Assembly: GCA_036984305.1 (NCBI GenBank)
Contig: BQWY01000001.1
Coordinates: forward strand, 3,059,501 to 3,123,500
Direction of reading: 5' to 3'
Origin: Nitrospira sp.
Lineage (GTDB): Bacteria > Nitrospirota > Nitrospiria > Nitrospirales > Nitrospiraceae
DNA length: 64,000 nucleotides
The notes beneath the pieces are model-generated. The model had not been told where the DNA came from, searched no databases, and saw only the letters and a list, made by a program, of their open reading frames with translations. Shown piece after piece: positions 56,784-64,000 of the stretch; the stretch's first letter is position 1, and every line of letters starts with the position of its first letter. Position numbers and translations under genes: made by a program.

Positions 56784-58709
56784 ATGAATCCGATCCGACC
56801 GAACGAGTCCGCTCCCGTGGACCCATCCTGGGCATGTCTTCTCGCCCGACCCCGTGCCTTCTTGCGATTCGTGTTCATCGCGATGGGTGTCACCATCGGC
56901 TCGTCGCCTGCAGCATGGGCCGCTAATCCTACGTTCAGTCCGCTCGAACCGCCGGATACCTCTAGTCCGCAGGCCACCATGCGGAGCTATCTCGTTGCCA
57001 TGGAGGGGGCCTCGGAATCCTTTCGGTCCCTGATGGAGCGATACCGGGAGGAACCGGGATACTCATTCAGTCCAGCGGCCCAAGAACACTTCGAACGGCT
57101 CGGTCTGCAACTGAACCGAGCACGACGCTGCCTCAATCTTAGGGGTGTCTCCCCCCAGCTCACCAGCAAAGTCGGACTGGAATCCACACTCCTGCTCAAG
57201 GAAATTTTCGATCGAATAGACCTTCCCGCGCTCGATTCGGTCCCTGACACGCAAACCGTGGAAGAACGTCACGTGGAGCGCTGGCGAATCCCTCACACGG
57301 AAATCGTCATCGCCAAGGTGACGGAAGGAGACCTGGCCGAGGAATTTCTTTTTTCGCCCGAGACGATTGAACGGCTACCTGAATTTTACGACGCGATCCG
57401 CTCTCGCCCGTACAAGCCCGGGGCCTGGGAAGGTGTCTATGAATTTTACGGATCCATCGGACGCCAAACCGCGATTCCATGGAAACTGACCGATGGGCTT
57501 CCCGCCTGGGCCAAGACGCAAGTCTTGGAGCAGGCGCTCTGGCGCTGGGTCGTGCTCGGCTTGTCGCTCGTCCTCATCGTAGCCGGCCTGATCGCCCTAT
57601 CCCGGTGGAGCCGGCGAGGATCCCTCGAGCATCCGATTCTGCGATACGGTCGCCGTATCGTCATGCCCGCCACAGTCAGCGCCGCTGCGTGGCTGTTGCG
57701 TTTCCTGGTCGACGCCATCAATGTCACTGGTCATGCCAACATCTTCATCATGACCATGCTGGGCACGACACAGTTCATCGCGGCAGCCTGGGCCATCGCG
57801 TTGCTCGGGAACGTGCTTGCGGAAATCGTCGTGTCCGCGCCTCAAATCCGGAAGCGCAGCTTGGATGAAGCGATGGCCCGGCTGGCAACACGACTCGGAG
57901 CGTTCGTGATGGCCGCCCTCGTGTTGCTCTACGGCGCCCACACACTCGGACTGCCTGTGGTTCCATTGGTCGCCGGACTCGGCGTCGGCAGTTTGGCCTT
58001 GGCGCTGGCCGCACAGCCCACCATCGAGAATTTCATTGCGGGCCTGACACTGTATGCCGATCGACAGGTTCGGGTGGGGGACTTTTGCCGATTCGGCGAG
58101 ACGCTCGGCACGGTGGAGGAGATCGGCATGCGGTCCACTCGAATTCGGACGCTCGATCATACCGTGGTATCGGTCCCGAATGCTGATTTCTCCAAAGCGC
58201 GGTTGGAGAATTATTCGGCGCGCAAGAAGATCTGGTACCACCCCCGTATCCATTTGCCCTACGAGGTGTCGCCGGATCAACTGCGCTGCATTCTGCTGGA
58301 GGCGCACCACATGCTGCGCACGCATCCCCACGTCGTGCAGGATTCGCCACGTATTCGATTTGCTGAATTCGGCGAATATTCGCTTGATCTCGATATCTTT
58401 GCTTATATCGATACGACGGATTACGCGCGCTATCTCGAGATCGCCGAGGACCTGAATCTTCGGGTGATGGACATCGTGGCCTCCGCCGGTACCCATCTGG
58501 CGATTCCGGTTCAGATCGAATATCAAGCGGAGTCGCCACCATCGGATGCCGAACGCAAGCGACAGGCTGAAGAACGGGCGCGTGAGTGGAGTGCACGCGG
58601 CACACCGATGCCGCAGGGTTCCCGAGCAACGCCGACCGGGACCGGAGGATCGTCGGACCGATCTGCGTCCGGATCTCTGCCCCCCACAGGAGAATCGAAG
58701 CGTGTCTAA
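56784..58709 (+). CDS. MscS-family mechanosensitive channel, large
   Basis: 641 residues. The ATG at 56784 follows GGGAGG; a GTG two codons earlier is also open. A signal or first helix ends in A-A-W-A-A, followed by a periplasmic domain of about 200 residues. Then come about five membrane helices (WVVLGLSLVLIVAGLIAL, IVMPATVSAAAWLLRFLVDA, IAAAWAIALLGNVLAEIVV, AFVMAALVLLYGAHTLGL and the pore helix). The pore segment LVAGLGVGSLALALAAQPTI with NFIAGLTLYADRQVRVGDFC and GTVEEIGMRSTRIRTLDHTV is the MscS signature. The C-terminus is a charged, Pro/Ser-rich tail. It should release solutes on hypo-osmotic shock. Confidence 0.92.
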   Translation: MNPIRPNESAPVDPSWACLLARPRAFLRFVFIAMGVTIGSSPAAWAANPTFSPLEPPDTSSPQATMRSYLVAMEGASESFRSLMERYREEPGYSFSPAAQEHFERLGLQLNRARRCLNLRGVSPQLTSKVGLESTLLLKEIFDRIDLPALDSVPDTQTVEERHVERWRIPHTEIVIAKVTEGDLAEEFLFSPETIERLPEFYDAIRSRPYKPGAWEGVYEFYGSIGRQTAIPWKLTDGLPAWAKTQVLEQALWRWVVLGLSLVLIVAGLIALSRWSRRGSLEHPILRYGRRIVMPATVSAAAWLLRFLVDAINVTGHANIFIMTMLGTTQFIAAAWAIALLGNVLAEIVVSAPQIRKRSLDEAMARLATRLGAFVMAALVLLYGAHTLGLPVVPLVAGLGVGSLALALAAQPTIENFIAGLTLYADRQVRVGDFCRFGETLGTVEEIGMRSTRIRTLDHTVVSVPNADFSKARLENYSARKKIWYHPRIHLPYEVSPDQLRCILLEAHHMLRTHPHVVQDSPRIRFAEFGEYSLDLDIFAYIDTTDYARYLEIAEDLNLRVMDIVASAGTHLAIPVQIEYQAESPPSDAERKRQAEERAREWSARGTPMPQGSRATPTGTGGSSDRSASGSLPPTGESKRV

Positions 58710-58865
58710 CCCATCATCGCGTAGGTAAGCTGCTACGCCGTGGGTGGGGCTCTGGTGTGGAACCCGTCCACACCTAGCCCGATCCTGCGGCCGTCGCTTG
58801 CCCGTCCGAATCGAATCTCTGACCAAACCTGTCGCCTCCCCGCCTTTGCATAAGCCCCGCGAGGC

Positions 58866-60254
58866 GTGTATAGGTTGAGGGTGCACCTCTCGGACTCACC
58901 CTGTGGCCGGCGGCCAGGCAGGAAGCCGCCTGACCTTCCTGCCGCAGCGCGTGCTGCGCTGTGCTGTGCCCTGCTGGCCTCGACCTTCATCTCCAGCTCG
59001 GCGCTCGGCGGTGCCGCTGACAGCGGTTCTCCGTCTCCGCCAGTCATCCTACGCTTCGTGTCATGGAAACCGGATCACCCTGCGGTCTGGGATGAGGCCA
59101 TCCAGGCGTTTACGGAGCGATATCCCCACGTCCGGATCGAACGCGAAATCGCGCCGCATTCGTCCACGGCCTACCACGACCTGCTCACGCAAAAGCTCAA
59201 GAACCAGGACGCGTCGGTGGACGTCTATTTCATGGACGTCATCTGGGTGCCGGAGTTCGCCGCAGCGGGATGGACGCGGCCGCTGGACGACCGCTTCTCC
59301 GACGCCATGCAGGCCGAGTTCCTCCCCTCCACATTGCAGGTCGGCCGGTATCGCTCCCAACTCTACGGGATTCCCAGCCGGATCGACGCGGGCATGCTCT
59401 ACTACCGAACGGATCTCCTGGCGAAATACGGATTTGAGCCGCCCCGTACGTGGAGAGACCTCGTCCATCAGGGGGAAACGATCCTCGTGGGGGAGCAGTC
59501 GGCGACGCCCACGCTGCGCGGCTATTCGGCGCAATTCAAGCAGTACGAAGGGCTTGTCTGCAACATGTTGGAAATCATCGGCAGCTACGGCGGCGCGTTG
59601 ATCGACGAGCAGAGCGACACCGCACGACTCTCGTCGCCGGAGACCCTGGCCGCCATCCAATTCGCCCGTACACAACTGCTGGGCCCGATGGCCTCGCGCG
59701 CGACCCTGACGTATCAGGAACCGGAATCGCTGGCCGCCTTCGTCCGCGGGAACGCCGTCTTTCATCGGAACTGGCCGTATGCGTGGGAGATCGCGAACAA
59801 TCCCGAGCGCTCGTCGATCGCGGGCCGTGTGGGTGTCACGTCGCTGCCGGGAAGCGACGGCCATCAGGGAGTGGCGGCGCTCGGCGGTTGGTTGATGGGC
59901 ATCAGTACGCTGTCCGAACATCCCGACGAAGCCTGGGACTTCATCGCCTTTCTCACCAGCCATGCGATGCAGCGCTACTTTGCACTCCAGGCGGGAATCG
60001 CCCCGTCACGAACCCGTCTGTACAACGATCCCGAATTGCTGGCGGCGAACCCCCAGTGGCGCAGTCAGTTTGCCGTCCTCCAATCGGCCACGGCACGCCC
60101 GCGAAGCCCCGTGTACCCGGCGCTCTCGCACATCATGCAACGCTTCTTCAGCCGGGCGCTGGCATATCCCGATCTGGACCTCCTGCCAGAGGCCCGCCGG
60201 GCGGAACAGAATATGAACCGCCTCTTGGACCTGACACGGAGCGAGGCGTCATGA
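58866..60254 (+). CDS. Sugar ABC-transporter substrate-binding protein
   Basis: 462 residues if the GTG at 58866 is used. The true start is uncertain because no ATG opens the signal peptide and several GTG/TTG codons lie near. The hydrophobic leader (ALCCALLASTFISSSALGG) is followed by ILRFVSWKPDHPAVWDEAIQ, FTERYPHVRIE and YFMDVIWVPEFAAAGWTRPL, typical of family-1 binding proteins for maltose, trehalose and related sugars. The later VAALGGWLMGISTLSEHPDE is also characteristic. Its TGA overlaps the ATG of the first permease, so it heads the importer operon. Confidence 0.88.
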   Translation: MYRLRVHLSDSPCGRRPGRKPPDLPAAARAALCCALLASTFISSSALGGAADSGSPSPPVILRFVSWKPDHPAVWDEAIQAFTERYPHVRIEREIAPHSSTAYHDLLTQKLKNQDASVDVYFMDVIWVPEFAAAGWTRPLDDRFSDAMQAEFLPSTLQVGRYRSQLYGIPSRIDAGMLYYRTDLLAKYGFEPPRTWRDLVHQGETILVGEQSATPTLRGYSAQFKQYEGLVCNMLEIIGSYGGALIDEQSDTARLSSPETLAAIQFARTQLLGPMASRATLTYQEPESLAAFVRGNAVFHRNWPYAWEIANNPERSSIAGRVGVTSLPGSDGHQGVAALGGWLMGISTLSEHPDEAWDFIAFLTSHAMQRYFALQAGIAPSRTRLYNDPELLAANPQWRSQFAVLQSATARPRSPVYPALSHIMQRFFSRALAYPDLDLLPEARRAEQNMNRLLDLTRSEAS

Positions 60255-61171
60255 GCGGCGGGGCCTCGATCGGTCAGATGCCCGAGAACCGGGAACGCGT
60301 CACCGCGTGGGCCATGGTGATGCCGGCGCTGGCGATCACGCTCGCCTTCGCGCTCTACCCCGTCGTGCAATCGCTTCTGCTGAGCCTGCGCCGACAATTC
60401 CTCGGCGTGCCGGCGCTCGGCGACACCTTCGTCGGCCTCGAAAACTTTCTCCTTCTGGCACAAGACCCCGTCGCCCGGGACGCCTTCCTCCGTACGCTGG
60501 GATTTGTTCTCTGCTCCACGATCCTGGAGGTTGGGCTCGGCATCGGCATTGCTCTCGTCCTGCACGAACATTTTCGGGGGCGCGGCTGGGTACGCGCGGC
60601 GGCCTTGATTCCATGGGCCATTCCGACAGTCGTCGCCTCCCAAATGTGGCGCTATATCTTCAACGATCAATTTGGCCTCGCCAACTTGGTGTTGTACGGC
60701 GACGAGGTGGCACGGTATCACCCCTGGCTGGCCTCACCCACCTGGGCGTTCGTGATCATTATTTTTGCCGACGTGTGGAAGACGGCCTCCTTCGCCGGCT
60801 TGCTGGTATTGGCCGGGCTCCAGGTGATTCCCGACGATCTCTACGATGCGGCCAAGATCGACGGCGCCAACGCATGGCAACGGTTCTGGCACATCACCCT
60901 GCCGCTCCTGAAACCGGCGCTGCTGCTGGCACTCTTGTTCCGAACCATGGATGCGTTTCGCGTCTTCGACCTCGTCTTCGTCATGACTCAAGGCGGCCCG
61001 GGCGACGCCACGCAAGTGTTGCAGTTTTACGGATACAAGACGCTGTTCACCGAAGGGCGGATCGGGTACGGCACCGCGATCTCGGTGAGCGTCTTTCTGG
61101 CGATCTTTTCCCTGTCGCTCGTCTATCTGCGGCTGGTCGGATCGGGGCTCCTGGGAAAGGACGCGCGATGA
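60251..61171 (+). CDS. Sugar ABC-transporter permease (MalF/UgpA type)
   Basis: 306 residues, six membrane helices, first inner-membrane subunit of the importer. The ATG at 60251 overlaps the previous stop (ATGA). The ATPase-docking EAA loop reads DLYDAAKIDGANAWQRFWHI followed by TLPLLKP, the conserved permease motif. The C-terminal ThrGlnGlyGlyPro stretch (VMTQGGPGDATQVLQFYGY) is typical of MalF-like subunits. Confidence 0.93.
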   Translation: MSGGASIGQMPENRERVTAWAMVMPALAITLAFALYPVVQSLLLSLRRQFLGVPALGDTFVGLENFLLLAQDPVARDAFLRTLGFVLCSTILEVGLGIGIALVLHEHFRGRGWVRAAALIPWAIPTVVASQMWRYIFNDQFGLANLVLYGDEVARYHPWLASPTWAFVIIIFADVWKTASFAGLLVLAGLQVIPDDLYDAAKIDGANAWQRFWHITLPLLKPALLLALLFRTMDAFRVFDLVFVMTQGGPGDATQVLQFYGYKTLFTEGRIGYGTAISVSVFLAIFSLSLVYLRLVGSGLLGKDAR

Positions 61172-61983
61172 AGCCGCGACCTTTGCTTGCCATCGGGATC
61201 GGCGGAATTGTGGTGGGCAGTCTGCTGCCGTTCGTGTGGTTTCTCATCACGTCGCTCAAGTCGCAAGGCGAAATCGAAGCGGTGCCGCCGACGTGGTGGC
61301 CCTCCGGGGGGTTCGAGTTTTACCGCTCGGCTCTTATCGAGCATCACCTTCTCGATTACGTCGTCAACAGCCTGATCGTCGCCGGCGGGACGACCCTGCT
61401 CGCCCTGCTGGTCGGCACGCCGGCCGCCTATGCGCTGGCTCGGCTTCGCTTGCCGGGCAAGCGATGGCTCATGGGGGGACTGCTGTGTATTTCGATGTTT
61501 CCGCAAATCGCCATTGCGGGGCCCGTCTGGCAGATCCTCAACGTCCTAGGCGGACTGAACACGCATTGGGGGCTGGTGCTGCCGTACGTCACGCTGACGC
61601 TGCCGTTGGCGATCTGGATTCTCGCCAGTTTTTTTGCCGAACTGCCCGTCGAATTGGAAGAGGCCGCCCAGATCGACGGATGCTCTCCCTGGACCGCCAT
61701 GTGGCGCATCATGTTGCCGTTGGCGACCCCCGGCATCTTTACGGCCGCCATCCTGGTATTCATCTACGCGTGGAACGAGTTCTTTTTTGCCTTGCTCATT
61801 TTGACCCAGCCCGAAAAACAAACGCTGCCGGTTGGCATCGCCCTCTTCCAAGGAGAATTTACGATGCCCTGGGGCGAACTGGCCGCCGCGTCCGTGTTGG
61901 CCACGCTGCCGTTGGTGCTCTTGGTCATCCTGTTTCAGCGCTGGATCGTGAGCGGCTTATCGGCGGGAGCCGTAAAGGGGTAA
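61168..61983 (+). CDS. Sugar ABC-transporter permease (MalG/UgpE type)
   Basis: 271 residues, six membrane helices. The ATG at 61168 overlaps the stop of the first permease by 4 bp. The EAA loop is ELEEAAQIDGCSPWTAMWRI followed by MLPLATPGI. IYAWNEFFFALLIL near the end is the usual MalG motif. It pairs with the preceding permease in the membrane channel. Confidence 0.93.
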   Translation: MKPRPLLAIGIGGIVVGSLLPFVWFLITSLKSQGEIEAVPPTWWPSGGFEFYRSALIEHHLLDYVVNSLIVAGGTTLLALLVGTPAAYALARLRLPGKRWLMGGLLCISMFPQIAIAGPVWQILNVLGGLNTHWGLVLPYVTLTLPLAIWILASFFAELPVELEEAAQIDGCSPWTAMWRIMLPLATPGIFTAAILVFIYAWNEFFFALLILTQPEKQTLPVGIALFQGEFTMPWGELAAASVLATLPLVLLVILFQRWIVSGLSAGAVKG

Positions 61984-61986
61984 CCG

Positions 61987-63072
61987 ATGGCGAATTTGGA
62001 ACTTCGCTCGATCAGGAAGATGTTTGGCGACGTACGTGTCCTCGACGACATTACGATTCGTGTGCCGGACGGCAGCTTTACGATTCTGCTTGGCTCATCC
62101 GGATGCGGCAAATCGACGCTGTTGCGAACGATCGCGGGACTCGAACTTCAGACGTCCGGCCACGTGGTCATCGACGGGCGGATCGTGGACGACCTCCCCC
62201 CGAGAGATCGGGACATCGCCATGGTCTTTCAGCAGTACGCCCTCTATCCGCACCTATCGGTCCGCGAGAACATGGCCTTCGGCCTCCGCATGCACGGCAC
62301 GCCACAGAACGAGATCGAGGCCCGCACCGCTGACGCCGCCCGGCTCCTTGGAATCGAACCCCTGCTCGACCGCAAGCCGAAAGCGCTGTCCGGAGGACAA
62401 CGGCAGCGAGTGGCGATGGGACGGGCCATCGTCCGAAAGCCCAAATTATTCTTGTTCGATGAGCCGCTTTCCAATCTGGACGCTCAGCTTCGCAGCGCCA
62501 TGCGGCTCGAACTGAAGCGCCTGCACGAGCGGTTGAAAGCCACCATGATCTACGTGACGCACGATCAGGTGGAGGCCATGACACTGGGCGACACGATCGC
62601 ACTCCTTGACCGTGGCCATCTCCGCCAGTGCGACACCCCGCAACGGCTGTATCGGGAGCCGGCCGATCCCTTCGTCGCCGGTTTTCTCGGCACCCCTCCA
62701 ATGAACCTCTGGAAAGGCACCGTAGCCCATGAGACCGGACGCTGGCACTTCCGATCAGATTCATTAGATCTCACCCTTCCCCCCTTGAATGGAACGGACA
62801 CGACGTCGCAGGTGCCGGCGACTTTCGGCATTCGCCCGGAACACGTCCTCCTCGAACGCCCCCCCACGGATTCGCTCGCGCTTGACGCGGAACCCGAAGT
62901 CGTCGAAGATCTCGGATCGGACGTGGTCATCCACTGCCTTGTCAGAGGGCACCGTCTGGTCGTGCGCCTCTCTCCGGGCCAGAACGTCGAAGTCGGGCGA
63001 CGCGTGCCGGTTTTTTTGCCCCATGACAAACTCCATCTTTTCATCGACCACCGTCGAGTCGGGTGGGCCTAG
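61987..63072 (+). CDS. Sugar ABC-transporter ATPase (MalK/UgpC type)
   Basis: 361 residues, starting 3 bp after the second permease. Walker A is GSSGCGKST (36-44), the Q-loop is VFQQYALYPHLSVREN, the signature is LSGGQRQRVAMGRAIVRKP, Walker B is LFLFDEPLSNLDAQLR and the switch His is in YVTHDQVEAM. After about residue 240 comes the OB/TOBE regulatory domain of MalK-type ATPases (TFGIRPEHVLLE). It energises import and probably serves only this transporter. Its 3' end is overlapped by the next gene. Confidence 0.95.
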   Translation: MANLELRSIRKMFGDVRVLDDITIRVPDGSFTILLGSSGCGKSTLLRTIAGLELQTSGHVVIDGRIVDDLPPRDRDIAMVFQQYALYPHLSVRENMAFGLRMHGTPQNEIEARTADAARLLGIEPLLDRKPKALSGGQRQRVAMGRAIVRKPKLFLFDEPLSNLDAQLRSAMRLELKRLHERLKATMIYVTHDQVEAMTLGDTIALLDRGHLRQCDTPQRLYREPADPFVAGFLGTPPMNLWKGTVAHETGRWHFRSDSLDLTLPPLNGTDTTSQVPATFGIRPEHVLLERPPTDSLALDAEPEVVEDLGSDVVIHCLVRGHRLVVRLSPGQNVEVGRRVPVFLPHDKLHLFIDHRRVGWA

Positions 63073-63871
63073 GACCCAAGCGGGGGCTGCCACGCAGCGA
63101 CGCATCGCGGTGGCGCAGCTGGACATTCGCGCCGGCCAGATGTCGGCCAATCTGGCTAAGGTCCGCCGCACGATACGGGAGCATCGATCCGCCGATCTGC
63201 TCGTGTTCCCGGAATTGGTCCTGCAGGGCCACCTCTACAGCACGGCCCCTCGTCACGAGATCATACGAGCGATCCAACGCACGCGCTCGGACGTGAACAA
63301 AAAGATGTACGCGTACGCCAGGCGGTTCGATTGCCGGTTGATCTTCGGCGAACTCTTCCAGGAGGGCGAACGCCTCTATAATTCAGCCGCCTACATCGAT
63401 CGCACACACATCCAGCGTTACCACAAAACTCATGTGCACTGGACGGAACCATTCGATCCGGGCGACACGCTTCCCGTATTCGGGCAGGGATCTGACGCCC
63501 TGGGCATCCTGATTTGCTTCGATTCGGCGTTTCCCGAAGCCGCGCGAGTCTTGGCCTTGTCGGGTGCTCAGACCATCGTCGTGATTGCGGCCATACCCCG
63601 TCAGTTTCCCTGGCGATACGTGCTTCGCCGACTCACTTCAATTGCGCTCGACAATCAAGTGTTCGTCATCTTTGCCAATCGAGCGGGACGCGACTACTAC
63701 GGGAATAGCATCGTGATCGATCCATACGGTGATGTGGTGGCCTGCGCCGGCGAAGAGGAGAAGGTCCTCCAAGCGACGATCGATCTCGAAGCCGTGACGA
63801 CCTGGAGAAACAACGAACCATTGTCTCGTCACCGGCGCCCTGAACTGTATCGATCGCTGACCGTACGGTAG
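63023..63871 (+). CDS. Carbon-nitrogen hydrolase (nitrilase superfamily)
   Basis: 282 residues from ATG 63023, which overlaps the ATPase gene by 50 bp; GTG 63110 is an alternative. The catalytic triad of the superfamily is visible: Glu64 in LVFPELVLQGH, Lys135 in RYHKTHVHW and Cys165 in ILICFDSAFPE. The fold is otherwise complete (FANRAGRDYYGNSIVIDPYG). Members cleave C-N bonds in nitriles, amides or carbamoyl compounds. Overlap with the sugar importer suggests it acts on something that importer brings in, for example an amide- or N-carbamoyl-bearing sugar derivative (inference). No signal peptide, so cytoplasmic. Confidence 0.87.
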   Translation: MTNSIFSSTTVESGGPRTQAGAATQRRIAVAQLDIRAGQMSANLAKVRRTIREHRSADLLVFPELVLQGHLYSTAPRHEIIRAIQRTRSDVNKKMYAYARRFDCRLIFGELFQEGERLYNSAAYIDRTHIQRYHKTHVHWTEPFDPGDTLPVFGQGSDALGILICFDSAFPEAARVLALSGAQTIVVIAAIPRQFPWRYVLRRLTSIALDNQVFVIFANRAGRDYYGNSIVIDPYGDVVACAGEEEKVLQATIDLEAVTTWRNNEPLSRHRRPELYRSLTVR

Positions 63872-64000
63872 CCCATCTTCCCCGTCTCCGCCGCTTCAGC
63901 GGGCACGCCCCGCATCGCTCCCGATCGGAAATTCTCTCGATGGCTTGCACTGCAGCTGCGGAGTTCGTAGACTGAGAGCACATTGGAAACTTCTGCTCTA

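Noticed and set aside
1-64000. tRNA, rRNA, CRISPR arrays, transposases or phage genes
   Set aside because: Looked for and not seen. No regular spacer-repeat pattern, no cloverleaf with a plausible anticodon, no DDE-type protein.

Overview
The window reads like chromosomal DNA of a GC-rich Gram-negative (diderm) bacterium. Lipoprotein boxes, outer-membrane beta-barrels, RND efflux, OprB- and AlgE-like porins and many periplasmic lipoproteins support this. The combination of SYLF, DUF4136, DUF3015, DUF3313 and DUF748 paralogues with several exported arylsulfatases fits a Nitrospira-like organism. That assignment is inference from gene content, because no rRNA or other phylogenetic marker lies in the window. 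I see no tRNA, rRNA, CRISPR array, insertion sequence or phage gene.

Layout. 0-10 kb: a SYLF gene cut by the window edge, an M48 lipoprotein protease, a GH63-type glycosidase, a large DUF748/AsmA-like envelope protein, a small secreted protein and a beta-barrel. 10-21.4 kb: glucose-6-phosphate isomerase, then a tripartite efflux operon transcribed leftward (adaptor, two tandem HAE1-type RND pumps, outer-membrane factor). 21.5-26.5 kb: assorted envelope proteins (DUF3313, a Cys-rich protein, DUF3943, a small membrane protein, a beta-barrel, a LEA2 lipoprotein).

26.5-46.5 kb is the most distinctive part. On the minus strand there are four signal-peptide-bearing sulfatases: one with the classic CSPTR motif and three close paralogues with CTAGR. 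They are interleaved with an alginate-export-type porin, an OprB-type porin, a SYLF-like lipoprotein, a Spy-like lipoprotein and a DUF4136 gene interrupted by one in-frame TAG. About 4 kb beyond the last sulfatase is a membrane-anchored formylglycine-generating enzyme (FGE) that keeps both catalytic cysteines. Around it are three SYLF genes, one of them translationally coupled to an exported endonuclease/exonuclease/phosphatase-fold protein, and a SemiSWEET-like protein. Together these look like a sulfate-ester scavenging system in which sulfatases could be activated after export. This is inference from gene content and signal peptides.

46.9-56.5 kb: two DUF3015 lipoproteins, a fatty-acid cis/trans isomerase with a haem-c motif, a SUMF1-fold protein that lacks the FGE cysteines and is followed by a textbook terminator, a patatin-barrel (PlpD-like) protein, and two intact DUF4136 lipoproteins. 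56.8-63.9 kb: an MscS-type channel, then a sugar ABC-importer operon (binding protein, two permeases, MalK-like ATPase) whose genes overlap by 4 bp or sit 3 bp apart, ending with an overlapping nitrilase-superfamily hydrolase.
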